Source of the DNA: Elusimicrobiota bacterium
GTDB lineage: Bacteria > Elusimicrobiota > Elusimicrobia > UBA1565 > UBA9628
Direction: 5' to 3'
Assembly (NCBI GenBank): GCA_023249645.1
Contig: JAHFCF010000004.1
Coordinates: forward strand, 97,865 to 161,864
DNA length: 64,000 nucleotides
A program made the position numbers and the translations under genes. A model generated the notes under the pieces. It was not told the DNA's origin and did not search any database. It saw nothing but the letters and a program-made list of their open reading frames with translations. This document shows, piece by piece, positions 16,970 through 25,698 of this stretch (within the stretch, counting starts at the first letter, position 1; each line of letters starts with the position of its first letter).

Positions 16970-16977
16970 AATAAGTC

Positions 16978-17856
16978 ATGTTCGGACTTTCCGTCAAGAG
17001 TGTCACCCTGACCGACACGCTGGACATGGGGGTCGTCGCCCTGCTGGTCTACGCGTTCCTGGTCTGGTTCAAGAGGACCAAGGCCGCTTTCGTGGTCATC
17101 GGCCTGATGGTCCTCGTCGGCGTGTACCTGTTGGCCCGAGTCACAGGCATGGTCATGACCACGCATATCTTCCAGGGCTTCTTCGCCATCTTCATCATCG
17201 CCGTGGTCGTCCTCTTCCAGGAGGAGCTGCGCCGGGCCTTCGAGAGGATCGCCGTCTGGAGCGTCGCCCGCGGGGCGCGCCAGCCGCAGGCGCCGCGGGA
17301 GGCCGACATCCTGGTGCGGGCCCTCTCGGACCTCGCCCGGGACAAGGTCGGGGCCCTGATCGTGCTGCGCGGACGCGACCCCTTGGACCGTCACCTCGAG
17401 GACGGCTGGGACCTCCATGGCGAGCTCTCCGAGGCCCTCATCGAGAGCATCTTCGACTCCCATTCGCTGGGCCACGACGGGGCTATGGTCATCGAGGCGG
17501 GCCGCGTCACCTTCTTCGGTGTGCACCTGCCCTTGTCCAAGAGCTTCGCCAAGATCACTCACATGGGCCTGCGCCACACAGCGGCCCTGGGACTGGCCGA
17601 GCGCACCGACGCGCTCGTGCTGGTGGTCAGCGAGGAGCGCGGCGACATCTCGGTCGCCCGGCGCGCTGAGCTTTCCGTGATCGCCAACCTGGAGGACCTC
17701 CACCGCATACTCGAGTCTTTCCTGCGGGAGATCGCGCCGCAGCCCGCTCAGGAGACATTCCTGGGATTTTTGCGGCACAACACGCGCGAGAAGATCCTGG
17801 CTATGGCCGCGGCGATCGTTCTGTGGCTGCTCTTCATCGGCGTGCGGCAGCTGTAG
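16978..17856 (+). CDS. cdaA: Diadenylate cyclase CdaA (c-di-AMP synthase)
   Basis: A 292-residue membrane-bound DAC enzyme that condenses two ATP to cyclic di-AMP. N-terminal TM helices span residues about 15-85. The DAC domain follows with DGA at 167-169 (SLGHDGAMVI) and the RHR-type motif read as RHT at 199-201 (MGLRHTAALG), then VVSEERGDIS. The Thr instead of Arg in the second motif is a deviation. A further hydrophobic C-terminal helix replaces the usual soluble end. The gene stands 4 bp before a DHH phosphodiesterase, making a synthesis/degradation pair. Confidence 0.93.
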   Translation: MFGLSVKSVTLTDTLDMGVVALLVYAFLVWFKRTKAAFVVIGLMVLVGVYLLARVTGMVMTTHIFQGFFAIFIIAVVVLFQEELRRAFERIAVWSVARGARQPQAPREADILVRALSDLARDKVGALIVLRGRDPLDRHLEDGWDLHGELSEALIESIFDSHSLGHDGAMVIEAGRVTFFGVHLPLSKSFAKITHMGLRHTAALGLAERTDALVLVVSEERGDISVARRAELSVIANLEDLHRILESFLREIAPQPAQETFLGFLRHNTREKILAMAAAIVLWLLFIGVRQL

Positions 17857-17860
17857 GGCC

Positions 17861-18904
17861 ATGACAGAGAGTTTTCACGCCAAGAAGCTGTTGCGCGAGC
17901 TGGCGCAGCTGGGCAAGCGTATCAGCCCGCTCTTGATCCTGACCCACGATTACCCGGACCCGGATTCTCTGGCCAGCGCTTGGATACTTGCCTTCTTAGC
18001 CCAGGGCGTGGCCAAGATCCGCTGCCGCATCGCGTATGGGGGCGTCATCAGTCGCAAGGAGAACCGCCTCATGGCCGAACGGCTCAACCTCCCCGCACGG
18101 CCTTTGCGCCCCGGCGAGATCGCCGCGGCCGAGCACGTGGCTCTGGTGGACACCCAGCCGCACTTCCGCAACAACCGCTTCCCTCCTCGGCGCCGCCCTC
18201 AGATCATCATCGACCACCATCCCCGGCATGCGGAGACAGCCGCCGACCTGGTCCTCATCGATGAGACCGCCGGGGCGACGACGACCATACTGGCGGAGGC
18301 CCTGCTCTTGTCCGGTCTGAAGGCTTCCCGCCGCCTGGCTACGGCGATCGTCTACGGCATCGGCTCGGAGACACAGAACCTGGGCCGCGAGGCCACCATC
18401 CGGGACCTCTCCGTGTACCAGGCCTTCTGGCCCCGTGCCAATGTGAAGACCCTCTGGCGCATCGCCTACCCGCGCCGTCCGACCAACTATTTCGCGGACC
18501 TGGCCCGCGGCCTGCGCCGGGCTTTCGAGTGCCGGGGCGTCGTGGTCTCCCATCTAGGCCCGTTGGCCGGGCCCGAGCATGTGGCCCAGATCGCGGATTT
18601 TCTCCTGACCTGCGAGAAGTCCCGCTGGGTCCTGGTGACCGGCAGGCATCAGGGGCGTCTCTACATTTCCCTGCGTACGGATGACCCTGTCGGAGAGGCC
18701 GGCCGTCTCTTGAAGAGGATCCTCGGCCCCAACGGCCGCGGCGGCGGCCACTCCATGATCGCCGGCGGCACTGTGGCTGTCGGAGAAGACGCCCACGAGC
18801 TGCAGTGGCGCGAGGCGGAGGAACGCCTAGCCGCCGCCTTCTTGGAGAGCCAGGGCTTAAAGGACGCGCCGCTGGCCCATTCCTTTCTGGACGACGCTCG
18901 TTAA
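17861..18904 (+). CDS. DHH/DHHA1 phosphoesterase (NrnA/GdpP-like, probable c-di-AMP or pApA hydrolase)
   Basis: A 347-residue soluble protein with the DHH motifs THDYPDPDSLASAW, LVDTQP and IIIDHHP and a C-terminal DHHA1 domain ending GPNGRGGGHSMIAGG. Such proteins degrade nano-RNA, pAp or linear and cyclic di-AMP using Mn2+. The position directly behind cdaA supports a role in c-di-AMP turnover, which is inference. Its stop overlaps that of etfA on the opposite strand. Confidence 0.88.
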   Translation: MTESFHAKKLLRELAQLGKRISPLLILTHDYPDPDSLASAWILAFLAQGVAKIRCRIAYGGVISRKENRLMAERLNLPARPLRPGEIAAAEHVALVDTQPHFRNNRFPPRRRPQIIIDHHPRHAETAADLVLIDETAGATTTILAEALLLSGLKASRRLATAIVYGIGSETQNLGREATIRDLSVYQAFWPRANVKTLWRIAYPRRPTNYFADLARGLRRAFECRGVVVSHLGPLAGPEHVAQIADFLLTCEKSRWVLVTGRHQGRLYISLRTDDPVGEAGRLLKRILGPNGRGGGHSMIAGGTVAVGEDAHELQWREAEERLAAAFLESQGLKDAPLAHSFLDDAR

Positions 18905-19866
18905 AGAGCGCCTTTGCGCTTCTTGATCTCGGTGATGATGGACGGGATGAGTTGGAAGAGATCGCCGACGACGGCGATCGTGGCCTGTTGCATCATGGGA
19001 CATCCGGCGTCCGTGTTGATGGCGACGATGTTGGCGGAGCCGGACATGCCGGCCATATGCTGGATCTGGCCTGAGGCGCCGCAGGCGATGTAGAGTTTGG
19101 GACTCACGGTCCGTCCGGTCAGACCCACCTGGTGGCGATAGGGGATCCAGCCTGAATCCACGGCCGCGCGGGTGGCTCCGAGGGCGGCTCCCAAGGTGTG
19201 CGCGAACTCGCGCAGAAGCTTGAAGCCATCCGCCCCTCCCACGCCCCGTCCTCCGGTGACGATGCCTTCGGCCGCTCCCAGGTCGATCTCGCCCGCCTCC
19301 TCGGCCTGGAAGGAGACGAACTCGGCGCGGGTCGAGGCCGGAGAGAACGAGAGCTCCTCGATCTTCCCGGATCGTCCGCTGTGGCGCAGAGCCGGCGCGA
19401 AGGCCATGGGCTGCAGCGTGAGGACGCGGATGGGGGAGGAAAACTCCACGGCGGCCTTCAGATTCCCGTTGTAATGGTTCCGTTCCGCATGGCCGCCATC
19501 GAGTCTGGAGACGTCGGTGGCCAGGCCCGCCTCGAGCTTGACGGCTAATCGGCCGGCCAGGGACCGGCCCATGACATTGGAAGGCAGCAGGATGTGCGAC
19601 GGCTTCTCCTTCTGCGCTGTCTCCAGGACGATCTGGGCGTAAAGTTCATTGACGAAGTTCTGGAGCGTCGGATGGCCGGTCCAGAGGACGCGGTCGGCTC
19701 CGCGCTCGACGAGCTCCTGGGCTTGCTGGGCCGTTGCTCCGATCAGAACGGCGAGCAAAGGCTGCTTCGAGGCGTCGGCCAAGGCGCGGCCGGCGCCGAG
19801 AAGCTCCCAAGTCTGAGGATTGCTCTGCCCTCGCTGATTCAGGGCGACGACGAGGATGGAACTCAT
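18901..19866 (-). CDS. etfA: Electron transfer flavoprotein subunit alpha
   Basis: A 321-residue EtfA. The C-terminal FAD-binding domain is plain: GGRGVGGADGF, LTGRTVSPKLYIACGASG, QHMAGMSGS and IVAINTDAGCPM. EtfAB passes electrons between flavin dehydrogenases and quinones or, in bifurcating systems, ferredoxin. The start ATG overlaps the etfB stop (ATGA). No dehydrogenase or ETF-quinone oxidoreductase is nearby, so the partner is unknown. Confidence 0.96.
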   Translation of the reverse strand: MSSILVVALNQRGQSNPQTWELLGAGRALADASKQPLLAVLIGATAQQAQELVERGADRVLWTGHPTLQNFVNELYAQIVLETAQKEKPSHILLPSNVMGRSLAGRLAVKLEAGLATDVSRLDGGHAERNHYNGNLKAAVEFSSPIRVLTLQPMAFAPALRHSGRSGKIEELSFSPASTRAEFVSFQAEEAGEIDLGAAEGIVTGGRGVGGADGFKLLREFAHTLGAALGATRAAVDSGWIPYRHQVGLTGRTVSPKLYIACGASGQIQHMAGMSGSANIVAINTDAGCPMMQQATIAVVGDLFQLIPSIITEIKKRKGAL

Positions 19867-20654
19867 GAGAGCAGCTTGCGTTCGAGCAGGGCATCCACCA
19901 GTCGGCGCGCGAGTTCCTCCGGAGTCCCGCCCTCCAGACGCTGGCCGGCCGGCCGATGGGGGGGCGGCGAGGAGCGTGCGATGCGGGCTTTGGACTCGGG
20001 CTTAAAGCCCAGGTCCGCGGCGGTCCATTTGGTGATGGCGGCTTTCTTGGCCGCCATCTTGCCGCGCAAGGAGGGCAGGCGCGGTTCGTTGATCTCCTTG
20101 ATCGTGCCGATGGCCGCGGGCAGCTGGAGCTTGATCTTGTCTATTCCGTCCTCCATCATGCGCCAGACGAGGGCGGCACTCTCGTCGATGGACTCGATCT
20201 TCTTGACCGAGATCACGCAGGGCCAATCGAGCCAGGCTGCGGTCTGGCCGGCCACCACGCCGGAGTTGCCGTCATTGGTGTTCTTACCGAAGAGGGCCAG
20301 ATGCACGGGTTTCTGCCCCGAGAGTTTGCGGATGGCGGCCGCCAGGGCTTGGCTGGTCGCGTAGGTGTCGCCGCCGAGAAGCTCAGGTCCGGTGAGAAGG
20401 ACGGCCGAATCGCAACCGCGCGAGAGCGCCTCGCGCAAGACCGCCTGGTCGGCTTCCGATCCCAAAGTCAGGACAGTGACCGTGGAGCCGGGCACGCGCT
20501 CCTTGATGCGCACGGCTTCCTCGACCGCGTACTCGTCCAAGGGATTGATGGCGAAGAGGAGCCCCTCGGTCTTCACTTGGCCCGTGGAAGAGTCCACCTC
20601 CACGGAGAGCGTGGAGGGAGTGTTCTTGACGCAGACGACGATGTTCAGTCCCAT
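19863..20654 (-). CDS. etfB: Electron transfer flavoprotein subunit beta
   Basis: About 263 residues from the ATG at 20654 (an upstream TTG at 20663 is possible). EtfB features are INPLDEYAVEEAVRIKE, GKNTNDGNSGVVAGQTAAWLDWP and the recognition-loop segment before PRLPSLRGKMAAKKAAI. It pairs with EtfA to hold FAD plus AMP or a second FAD; whether this ETF bifurcates cannot be judged here. The gene begins just downstream of tRNA-Tyr on the same strand. Confidence 0.95.
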   Translation of the reverse strand: MGLNIVVCVKNTPSTLSVEVDSSTGQVKTEGLLFAINPLDEYAVEEAVRIKERVPGSTVTVLTLGSEADQAVLREALSRGCDSAVLLTGPELLGGDTYATSQALAAAIRKLSGQKPVHLALFGKNTNDGNSGVVAGQTAAWLDWPCVISVKKIESIDESAALVWRMMEDGIDKIKLQLPAAIGTIKEINEPRLPSLRGKMAAKKAAITKWTAADLGFKPESKARIARSSPPPHRPAGQRLEGGTPEELARRLVDALLERKLLS

Positions 20655-20668
20655 GGCGATCAAAAGAT

Positions 20669-20752
20669 TGGTTGGGACAGGATTCGAACCTGTGTAGGGC
20701 GTAGCCCGACGGTTTTACAGACCGTTGCTTTTGACCGCTCAGCCACCCAACC
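20669..20752 (-). tRNA. tRNA-Tyr (anticodon GTA)
   Basis: Class II tRNA with acceptor GGTTGGG/CCCAACC (20746-20752 and 20670-20676) and discriminator A at 20669. CCA is not encoded. The loop CTGTAAA gives anticodon GTA (plus-strand 20716-20718). A variable arm and the T-loop GGTTCGAAT are present. etfB follows 14 bp downstream on the same strand. Confidence 0.96.
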
Positions 20753-20775
20753 GTAGCGAGGATTTTATCATAAAT

Positions 20776-20799
20776 GGGGTCAGGTCTTGATTTTTGACT
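20776..20799. repeat. Dispersed GGGGTCAG element
   Basis: Starts GGGGTCAGGTCTTG and continues with TTTTTGACT. It matches the element at 25499-25522 at 20 of 24 positions and shares its first bases with the reverse of 14965-14996. It lies in the 50-bp gap between the histidine-kinase stop and tRNA-Tyr. Confidence 0.65.
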
Positions 20800-20805
20800 G
20801 AGCCA

Positions 20806-22404
20806 TCAGGCGGACGTCAGCGGCAGCGTGAAATGGAAGGTCGTTCCCTCGCCGAATCTCGATTCGGCCCAGAGCTTGCCGCCATGGCCTTCGATCAGCA
20901 TCTTGGAGATGGCCAAGCCCAGGCCCGTGCCGCCGGCTTTCTTCTCCAGCTGCGTGAATTGCCTGAAGAGCTTGGGCGTGTCCTCGGGCTTGATCCCCCG
21001 GCCCGTGTCCTTGACCGAGATCTGGAGCGTGTCGCTGGTCCGGTTCGCGCTGATGGTGATGGCGCCGGCGGATGTGGCTTCGATGGCGTTGCTGAGGAGG
21101 TTCATCAGGACCTCCACGATCTTGTCTCCATCGAATCGGACTTTGGGCAGAGCGTCCTCCAACTGGAGGAGGATATTCAGGCCCTTGTCCTGGGCTAAGG
21201 TCCGCATGGTCTGCCGGACCTCCGCGATGACGGCCGAGATGTCGCCTTCCTTCATATCGAAGGCCATCTGTCCGGACTCCAGTCTGTGGACATTCAGGAC
21301 CGCGTCGATCAGCCTCGACTGCCGGTCGACGTTCCGGGCAATGGTCTCCAGGATCTTCTGCTGTTCTTCATTCACGCTGCCCGTCATGCCCTCCCGGATG
21401 ATGGAGGTGCTGGCCTTGATGACCGTCAGCGGCACCTTCAATTCATGGGCGACCATGTTGGTGAAATCCGATTTCACCTGCAAAGCCTTCGTCAATTGGG
21501 CGGTGCGCTCCCTGATCTGCTCTTCCAGGTGGTCGCGGTGCGCCGCTTCGGAGCTCCTCAGGGTTTCATCGAGGCGGGAGAGAGACCGTCCGCTCAGCCA
21601 GATCAAGGTGGTGAAGAAGAGGGTGTTCGCCAGGGTGACGAACGCGGATCCCGACGCATTGCTCAGCATTCCCTGCCGCTCCACATGGACCTTGAGATAG
21701 CCTATGACCATGGGGACGGTGATGGCGAAGGGAAGAAGCTGGCGGGTGAGGGTCCCTCCGAGGTTCTTGCTCAGAAGAAGGGAGATGAAGCCTGTGTCCG
21801 TGCGCAGGAGGAGCGCCGAGGCGGCGATCAGAAGGAAGACGAGCGCCGTGTTGGGAGCCATCCTCGTATAGGCGGCCATGCCAGTCAGGGAGGTGACTCC
21901 GTAGAGGTATCCGGAGGCCGCGAGCAAGGCGATGGAGAGGGCCGTCGCTGAGAGGGCCTGGGAGAGCCGTCCCAGCTGTTTCTGGGTCAGCAGGGCGAGG
22001 CCGAGCAGCAGAAAATACAAGGCGGTGTTGGGCGCCATGCGGCCCGGGATCACGGTGCCCACGGCATGGGCCGGTTCCTTGACAAGGAATTGGTCGATGC
22101 CCAGGTTTTTTACAAAGACATACTCGCTCAGGGTCAGAGCGGCGATCAGAGAGACCAGCCCTGACAGGATGAGCGCGATCCGGCGCCGCTTTTCGGATGG
22201 ATGGGCGCCCTGCAGCAGGCACAACGCCATGCCGCCGAGCAGGATGGCCAGGGCTGTGTTCGCCTTCATGGCGATGAGATGGGGGCTCAGTGATTTCAGC
22301 GCGGGGAGGTCGAAAAGCCAGCCGATGAGTACCAGGGCGCCGACCGTGGCGGCCGCGAGCGCCAGCCACCAGGCCAGGCGCCGGATCTTGTCAGATTCAT
22401 CCAT
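20806..22404 (-). CDS. Membrane-bound sensor histidine kinase
   Basis: About 532 residues. The N-terminal half has about eight hydrophobic helices forming a MASE-like membrane sensor, with two repeated segments around ARMAPNTAL. The kinase core has His320 in VAHELKVPLTVIK, N box MNLLSNAIEA, G1 DTGRGIKPED and G2 GTGLGLAISKMLIEGHGG. It ends without a receiver domain, and no response regulator is adjacent. ATG 22404 has an AAGG 7 bases upstream; ATG 22422 is an alternative, and longer frames overlap the upstream gene. Confidence 0.9.
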   Translation of the reverse strand: MDESDKIRRLAWWLALAAATVGALVLIGWLFDLPALKSLSPHLIAMKANTALAILLGGMALCLLQGAHPSEKRRRIALILSGLVSLIAALTLSEYVFVKNLGIDQFLVKEPAHAVGTVIPGRMAPNTALYFLLLGLALLTQKQLGRLSQALSATALSIALLAASGYLYGVTSLTGMAAYTRMAPNTALVFLLIAASALLLRTDTGFISLLLSKNLGGTLTRQLLPFAITVPMVIGYLKVHVERQGMLSNASGSAFVTLANTLFFTTLIWLSGRSLSRLDETLRSSEAAHRDHLEEQIRERTAQLTKALQVKSDFTNMVAHELKVPLTVIKASTSIIREGMTGSVNEEQQKILETIARNVDRQSRLIDAVLNVHRLESGQMAFDMKEGDISAVIAEVRQTMRTLAQDKGLNILLQLEDALPKVRFDGDKIVEVLMNLLSNAIEATSAGAITISANRTSDTLQISVKDTGRGIKPEDTPKLFRQFTQLEKKAGGTGLGLAISKMLIEGHGGKLWAESRFGEGTTFHFTLPLTSA

Positions 22405-22433
22405 CGGATTGCCTTGTCCCATGATAGCCGAAA

Positions 22434-23840
22434 TCAAAGAGGTTTTTCCACCTTGATGATGCCGCTGTGGGGCAACACGATGGCGCGGCCGCGAGCGCTT
22501 AGGCGCAGCCAATAATCTCCGGGGGCAATGGACGCGTCAGCCGCGATGTCGGCCGCGAGCGTGTCGGCGTCCAGGCGGCGAGGTCGAGAGATCAAAAGGC
22601 CCGGCTCATCGACGCTGACGCGCAGGGCCCGCGCGAAATCGGGCGAGAAATCCCTTCCGAGGATGCGCACAACGGCTTTTTGGCCAGGCCGCAGGGGAGT
22701 CGCGAGCTCGACGCCCTCCACCCAGTCCGGTCCCACGACAGAGAAGACGTCTTTCTTCGCGACCAACGTCTTGCCGTCGTTGCTCAAGATCGTGGCCCCG
22801 TAGGATCCCAGAGGGGCGTTGGCCGGGCAATGAAACGAGATCGCCATGCGCACGGGCGAAACATAGGCGAAGGTCCCCGGGCCCATGTCAAAGCCATCGA
22901 CATGCGCCTTGAGCGCCGAGAGATCCTTGGCGTCAAAGCCGCTGCCGTCCAAAAAGAGTTTGACCGCGTCTCCCGGCCGGCGGTGCGGCTCCTCAGCAGT
23001 CAGACCCAAGACCAGGCCGTCGGCGCCCACGTTGGGGCGCACGACCTGGATGAGGCCATCTTTCCGATAGACCTGCCTGGAACCGATGAGGACGGAGAGG
23101 TCGTAGCCACCGGTGGGCACCTCCGGCCCCACGCGCAGGGTTCCCTCGACGGCGAAGGGCAGACGCGGCGCGATGTCCGAAAGCCGCAGTCCCGGCGTGC
23201 TGGGCTGGATGCTGAACTGCTTGAAGAGGCCCTCGTCGAGATTGGTGATGATCTGGAACACTCCGCCTCGCCCGTCTTCGAAGAGGCTTAAAAAGCGGAT
23301 CAAGAGGACCTCTCCGGGCCGCACGACGCCGAAGGGGTCGGCAGCGGTGAAGACCGGCAGGTCCTTGATGAGGACTTTTGGATAGACGAGGGCGGTCGCA
23401 GCGTCCGGGCCCACCTCCATCTCGCCGTGGATCTGATCCGCGGTCACCAGCCGCAGGTTCTTGACGCGCACGCCGGGCGTTGCCGCGTCCACACGGATCA
23501 TCTTCTCGAATTCGGCGGTGAAGCCCGAGCCGTCTATGTCGAAGCCGAAGCTTGCTTGCGGAGGGACGATGACCTGCTCGTAGTAGCAGCGGACGATCTC
23601 GATATCCTTGGGGATGAGCTCCTTGTGCAGGATGACGGCCGGCGGGGCTGGGAGCTGTGCCTTGGCGGAAGTCTTGGCCGGTTTCGCCAATGGAGGTTTT
23701 GCGATTTTCTGTGGGATTTTCACGGCGGCAGCCGGGGGTGCAGCGTGTGAAGGACGGCGGCCGCACGACCTCGGCAGGAAAATAGCTCCCAAGACGGCCA
23801 GGGGCAGGACTGCCCAAACGGCCAGGCGGCGGTCTCTCAT
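22434..23840 (-). CDS. Exported protein with repeated IPT/TIG-like beta domains, unknown function
   Basis: A 468-residue protein with an uncleaved or signal-type N-terminal helix (LAVWAVLPLAVLGAIFL), a Pro/Ala/Lys-rich linker (residues about 33-70), then four similar beta-rich units of about 95 residues. Each unit opens with a hydrophobic strand and a G-x-x-F turn (DGSGFTAEF, DGSGFDAKD, LGRDFSPDF). This resembles IPT/TIG sandwich repeats of surface proteins. An AT-rich TAATAT/TATATA lies within 12 bases of the ATG and there is no Shine-Dalgarno, so it may be leaderless. It is divergent from the C39-like gene. Confidence 0.65.
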   Translation of the reverse strand: MRDRRLAVWAVLPLAVLGAIFLPRSCGRRPSHAAPPAAAVKIPQKIAKPPLAKPAKTSAKAQLPAPPAVILHKELIPKDIEIVRCYYEQVIVPPQASFGFDIDGSGFTAEFEKMIRVDAATPGVRVKNLRLVTADQIHGEMEVGPDAATALVYPKVLIKDLPVFTAADPFGVVRPGEVLLIRFLSLFEDGRGGVFQIITNLDEGLFKQFSIQPSTPGLRLSDIAPRLPFAVEGTLRVGPEVPTGGYDLSVLIGSRQVYRKDGLIQVVRPNVGADGLVLGLTAEEPHRRPGDAVKLFLDGSGFDAKDLSALKAHVDGFDMGPGTFAYVSPVRMAISFHCPANAPLGSYGATILSNDGKTLVAKKDVFSVVGPDWVEGVELATPLRPGQKAVVRILGRDFSPDFARALRVSVDEPGLLISRPRRLDADTLAADIAADASIAPGDYWLRLSARGRAIVLPHSGIIKVEKPL

Positions 23841-23867
23841 CTATATATATTAAAAAATAATCGAGCG

Positions 23868-23956
23868 GGACTTTCGTCCTATTTTTGTCTAGGTCCTTTG
23901 CCTGCCGGCGCCTGGGTCCAATGGCACGCGCCAAAAAGAGGCTCAAATCCTACACT
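23868..23956 (+). promoter_or_regulatory. Array B: three phased GGNC-N4-GNCC sites plus -10 TACACT
   Basis: Sites at 23868-23879 (GGACTTTCGTCC), 23892-23903 (GGTCCTTTGCCT) and 23915-23926 (GGTCCAATGGCA), with 24- and 23-bp steps. TACACT is at 23951-23956, 36 bp after the start of site 3, and ATG 23963 is 6 bases beyond. The stretch TATTTTT[A/G]TCTAGGTCCTTTG is nearly identical to array A. Confidence 0.72.
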
Positions 23957-23962
23957 ATAAGG

Positions 23963-25513
23963 ATGGGGTCGAAGACCATGCATACAGAGAGGCTGGCTGT
24001 AGTTTTCTTGCTTGCGGTAATCTCCATGCTTTTCCCCGTCCGGGCCGGCTGCGAGGTGGGGACGCTGCTGGTCCAAGACGAGGATAGGCTCCACTGGAGC
24101 TCTCCCTGCCGGATCACCCACAAAGACGGCAGTCCTTATTGTCATACGGAGATCGCCGGTCAGAAATTATGCCAGGTGGAGCAATCCGAATGCGACTACA
24201 TGCGCGCTTCCATCGAAGCGGACCAGGGCGTCGCCCGCTATTTCAATCGCCTGCCGACGCTTGCGGCGCAGAAGGATTTTTTTCACGATGCTCTTGCGAG
24301 GGCGGATTTGGCCTGCCTGGAGTACTCGTCCGATAGGGATAAGTTGCTCGAGGATTCGGACCCGGCGTCACTGCCGACAAATCTGGGTCCCCGCGAACGA
24401 TTGAGAAAGCTCATGAAGATGCTCGACGACTTGAAGGAGAAAAGCTTGGAAGTTTCCCAGCCCTTTCTCTGGGCGGAGCAGGAGCCAGCGTCCTATTTGA
24501 AGAAGGATTCAGGCAAGCAGCCCGCGAGTTGGAGGCCCTATCTGCAGCCATTCGACCAGAGAGAGCACGAGCTTTCGAGGCTGATCCAGCAAGCGCATAG
24601 CCGCGTCATCCACACAGCCAAGGATAATATCGAGCAATCCCTGGCTTTCCTTCAGAGTTTGGGACTGGAGGACGCCCAGCAGGCGGCTCCCCAGGTACGG
24701 GAAGGGACGTTGCGCCGCCTTTTTGACCATAGCGACAGTAGCGATAACACCTTTATCGTTCGCATCAGCAAGAAGGACTCTGCAGCGCGGGTCATCGTAG
24801 CTCCGTGGCTGCTCCGGCCCCTATTGGGCGGTGTTCCCAGCCCCCAGGCTTCGCCGGCAATCCCCGTGACCGTCCAAGAGGGTCGGCAGCGCAACTATTT
24901 CGCCCGGGGTTTTGATGCCGGGCTTGACCGCCTGAGGAATGATGCGGCCATCGCGTTGGGGCATTTCCTTGGACAGAGTCGGACCATCGGGGATCCCTAT
25001 GGAAAGGCTTCATTAGTTGTGCAGCAGAAAAGTTGCAGTTGCGCCATTGTGTCCAGCTATCAAGCGCTGCGCGCCAGGCATCGCCAGGTGAAGGTGGAGG
25101 ATGTGGTCCGACGGGCGTTCAAGCAGGGGAATTATGCTGAATATAACCTGGAGGGCAGCGAGTGTGCCGGCGGAGCTTGGCTCGAGCAAGCCAGCGCCCT
25201 TCTGGGGAGCTACGGCGTGCCTGCCCACGTTCTTCAGGGTTCTGCCACCGCCCAGCTGGATCTGACGATCAGGACCAGCGCTCGCCACGACGCGCTCGTC
25301 ACCGTCACCAACAAAATCTATTCGGGTGACTCGGATATCCCGACACATGCTGTTTATGTCACGGGCGAAGAGGTCAGTGCTGATGGGCGGGCACTAGGCT
25401 ACTACATCAACGATACCAACTATGCAGAGGGCGCCCGCTTCATTCCCGTGGAGCTGTGCGCCCAGGCCTGCAAAAAGGTCGTGGCGTTGGATAAGCTTGG
25501 GGTCAGGCCTTGA
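23963..25513 (+). CDS. Exported protein with C-terminal C39-like (papain-fold) cysteine peptidase domain
   Basis: About 516 residues from ATG 23963 (alternative ATG 23978). The signal peptide includes LAVVFLLAVISMLFPVRA. Residues 30-340 are mostly helical and not recognised. Residues about 345-500 resemble the C39 peptidase domain: Q354-x5-C360 followed by AIVSSYQAL, His462 in THAVYVTGE and Asp484 in YYINDTN form a plausible Cys-His-Asp triad. C39 domains cleave leader peptides after double-Gly motifs or act as extracellular peptidases; no ABC transporter is fused. The gene is under array B with a leaderless-type start. Its stop codon lies inside a dispersed repeat, which supplies the last residues. 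Confidence 0.65.
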   Translation: MGSKTMHTERLAVVFLLAVISMLFPVRAGCEVGTLLVQDEDRLHWSSPCRITHKDGSPYCHTEIAGQKLCQVEQSECDYMRASIEADQGVARYFNRLPTLAAQKDFFHDALARADLACLEYSSDRDKLLEDSDPASLPTNLGPRERLRKLMKMLDDLKEKSLEVSQPFLWAEQEPASYLKKDSGKQPASWRPYLQPFDQREHELSRLIQQAHSRVIHTAKDNIEQSLAFLQSLGLEDAQQAAPQVREGTLRRLFDHSDSSDNTFIVRISKKDSAARVIVAPWLLRPLLGGVPSPQASPAIPVTVQEGRQRNYFARGFDAGLDRLRNDAAIALGHFLGQSRTIGDPYGKASLVVQQKSCSCAIVSSYQALRARHRQVKVEDVVRRAFKQGNYAEYNLEGSECAGGAWLEQASALLGSYGVPAHVLQGSATAQLDLTIRTSARHDALVTVTNKIYSGDSDIPTHAVYVTGEEVSADGRALGYYINDTNYAEGARFIPVELCAQACKKVVALDKLGVRP

Positions 25514-25522
25514 GTTTTGAGT
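25499..25522. repeat. Dispersed GGGGTCAG element overlapping a gene end
   Basis: GGGGTCAGGCCTTGAGTTTT and following bases match the element at 20776 closely. It encodes the final Val-Arg-Pro and the stop of the upstream C39-like gene. Confidence 0.65.
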
Positions 25523-25592
25523 GAAGCCGCGTTTTCCTTGCGCATTTAGTAAAATGAATCCAGCACGTCCGCGCTGACATGCGGAAAGATTC

Positions 25593-25664
25593 GCGCCCGT
25601 AGTGAAATGGATATCACGACAGCCTCCGAAGCTGTAAGTGCAGGTTCGATTCCTGCCGGGCGCA
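25593..25664 (+). tRNA. tRNA-Arg (anticodon CCG)
   Basis: A 72-base cloverleaf with acceptor GCGCCCG/CGGGCGC (25593-25599 and 25657-25663) and discriminator A; CCA is not encoded. The loop CTCCGAA has CCG at 25626-25628, and the T-loop GGTTCGATT is present. Confidence 0.96.
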
Positions 25665-25698
25665 AGTTATTTTCGTTGACGGCCCTGTACCTGCCGAT

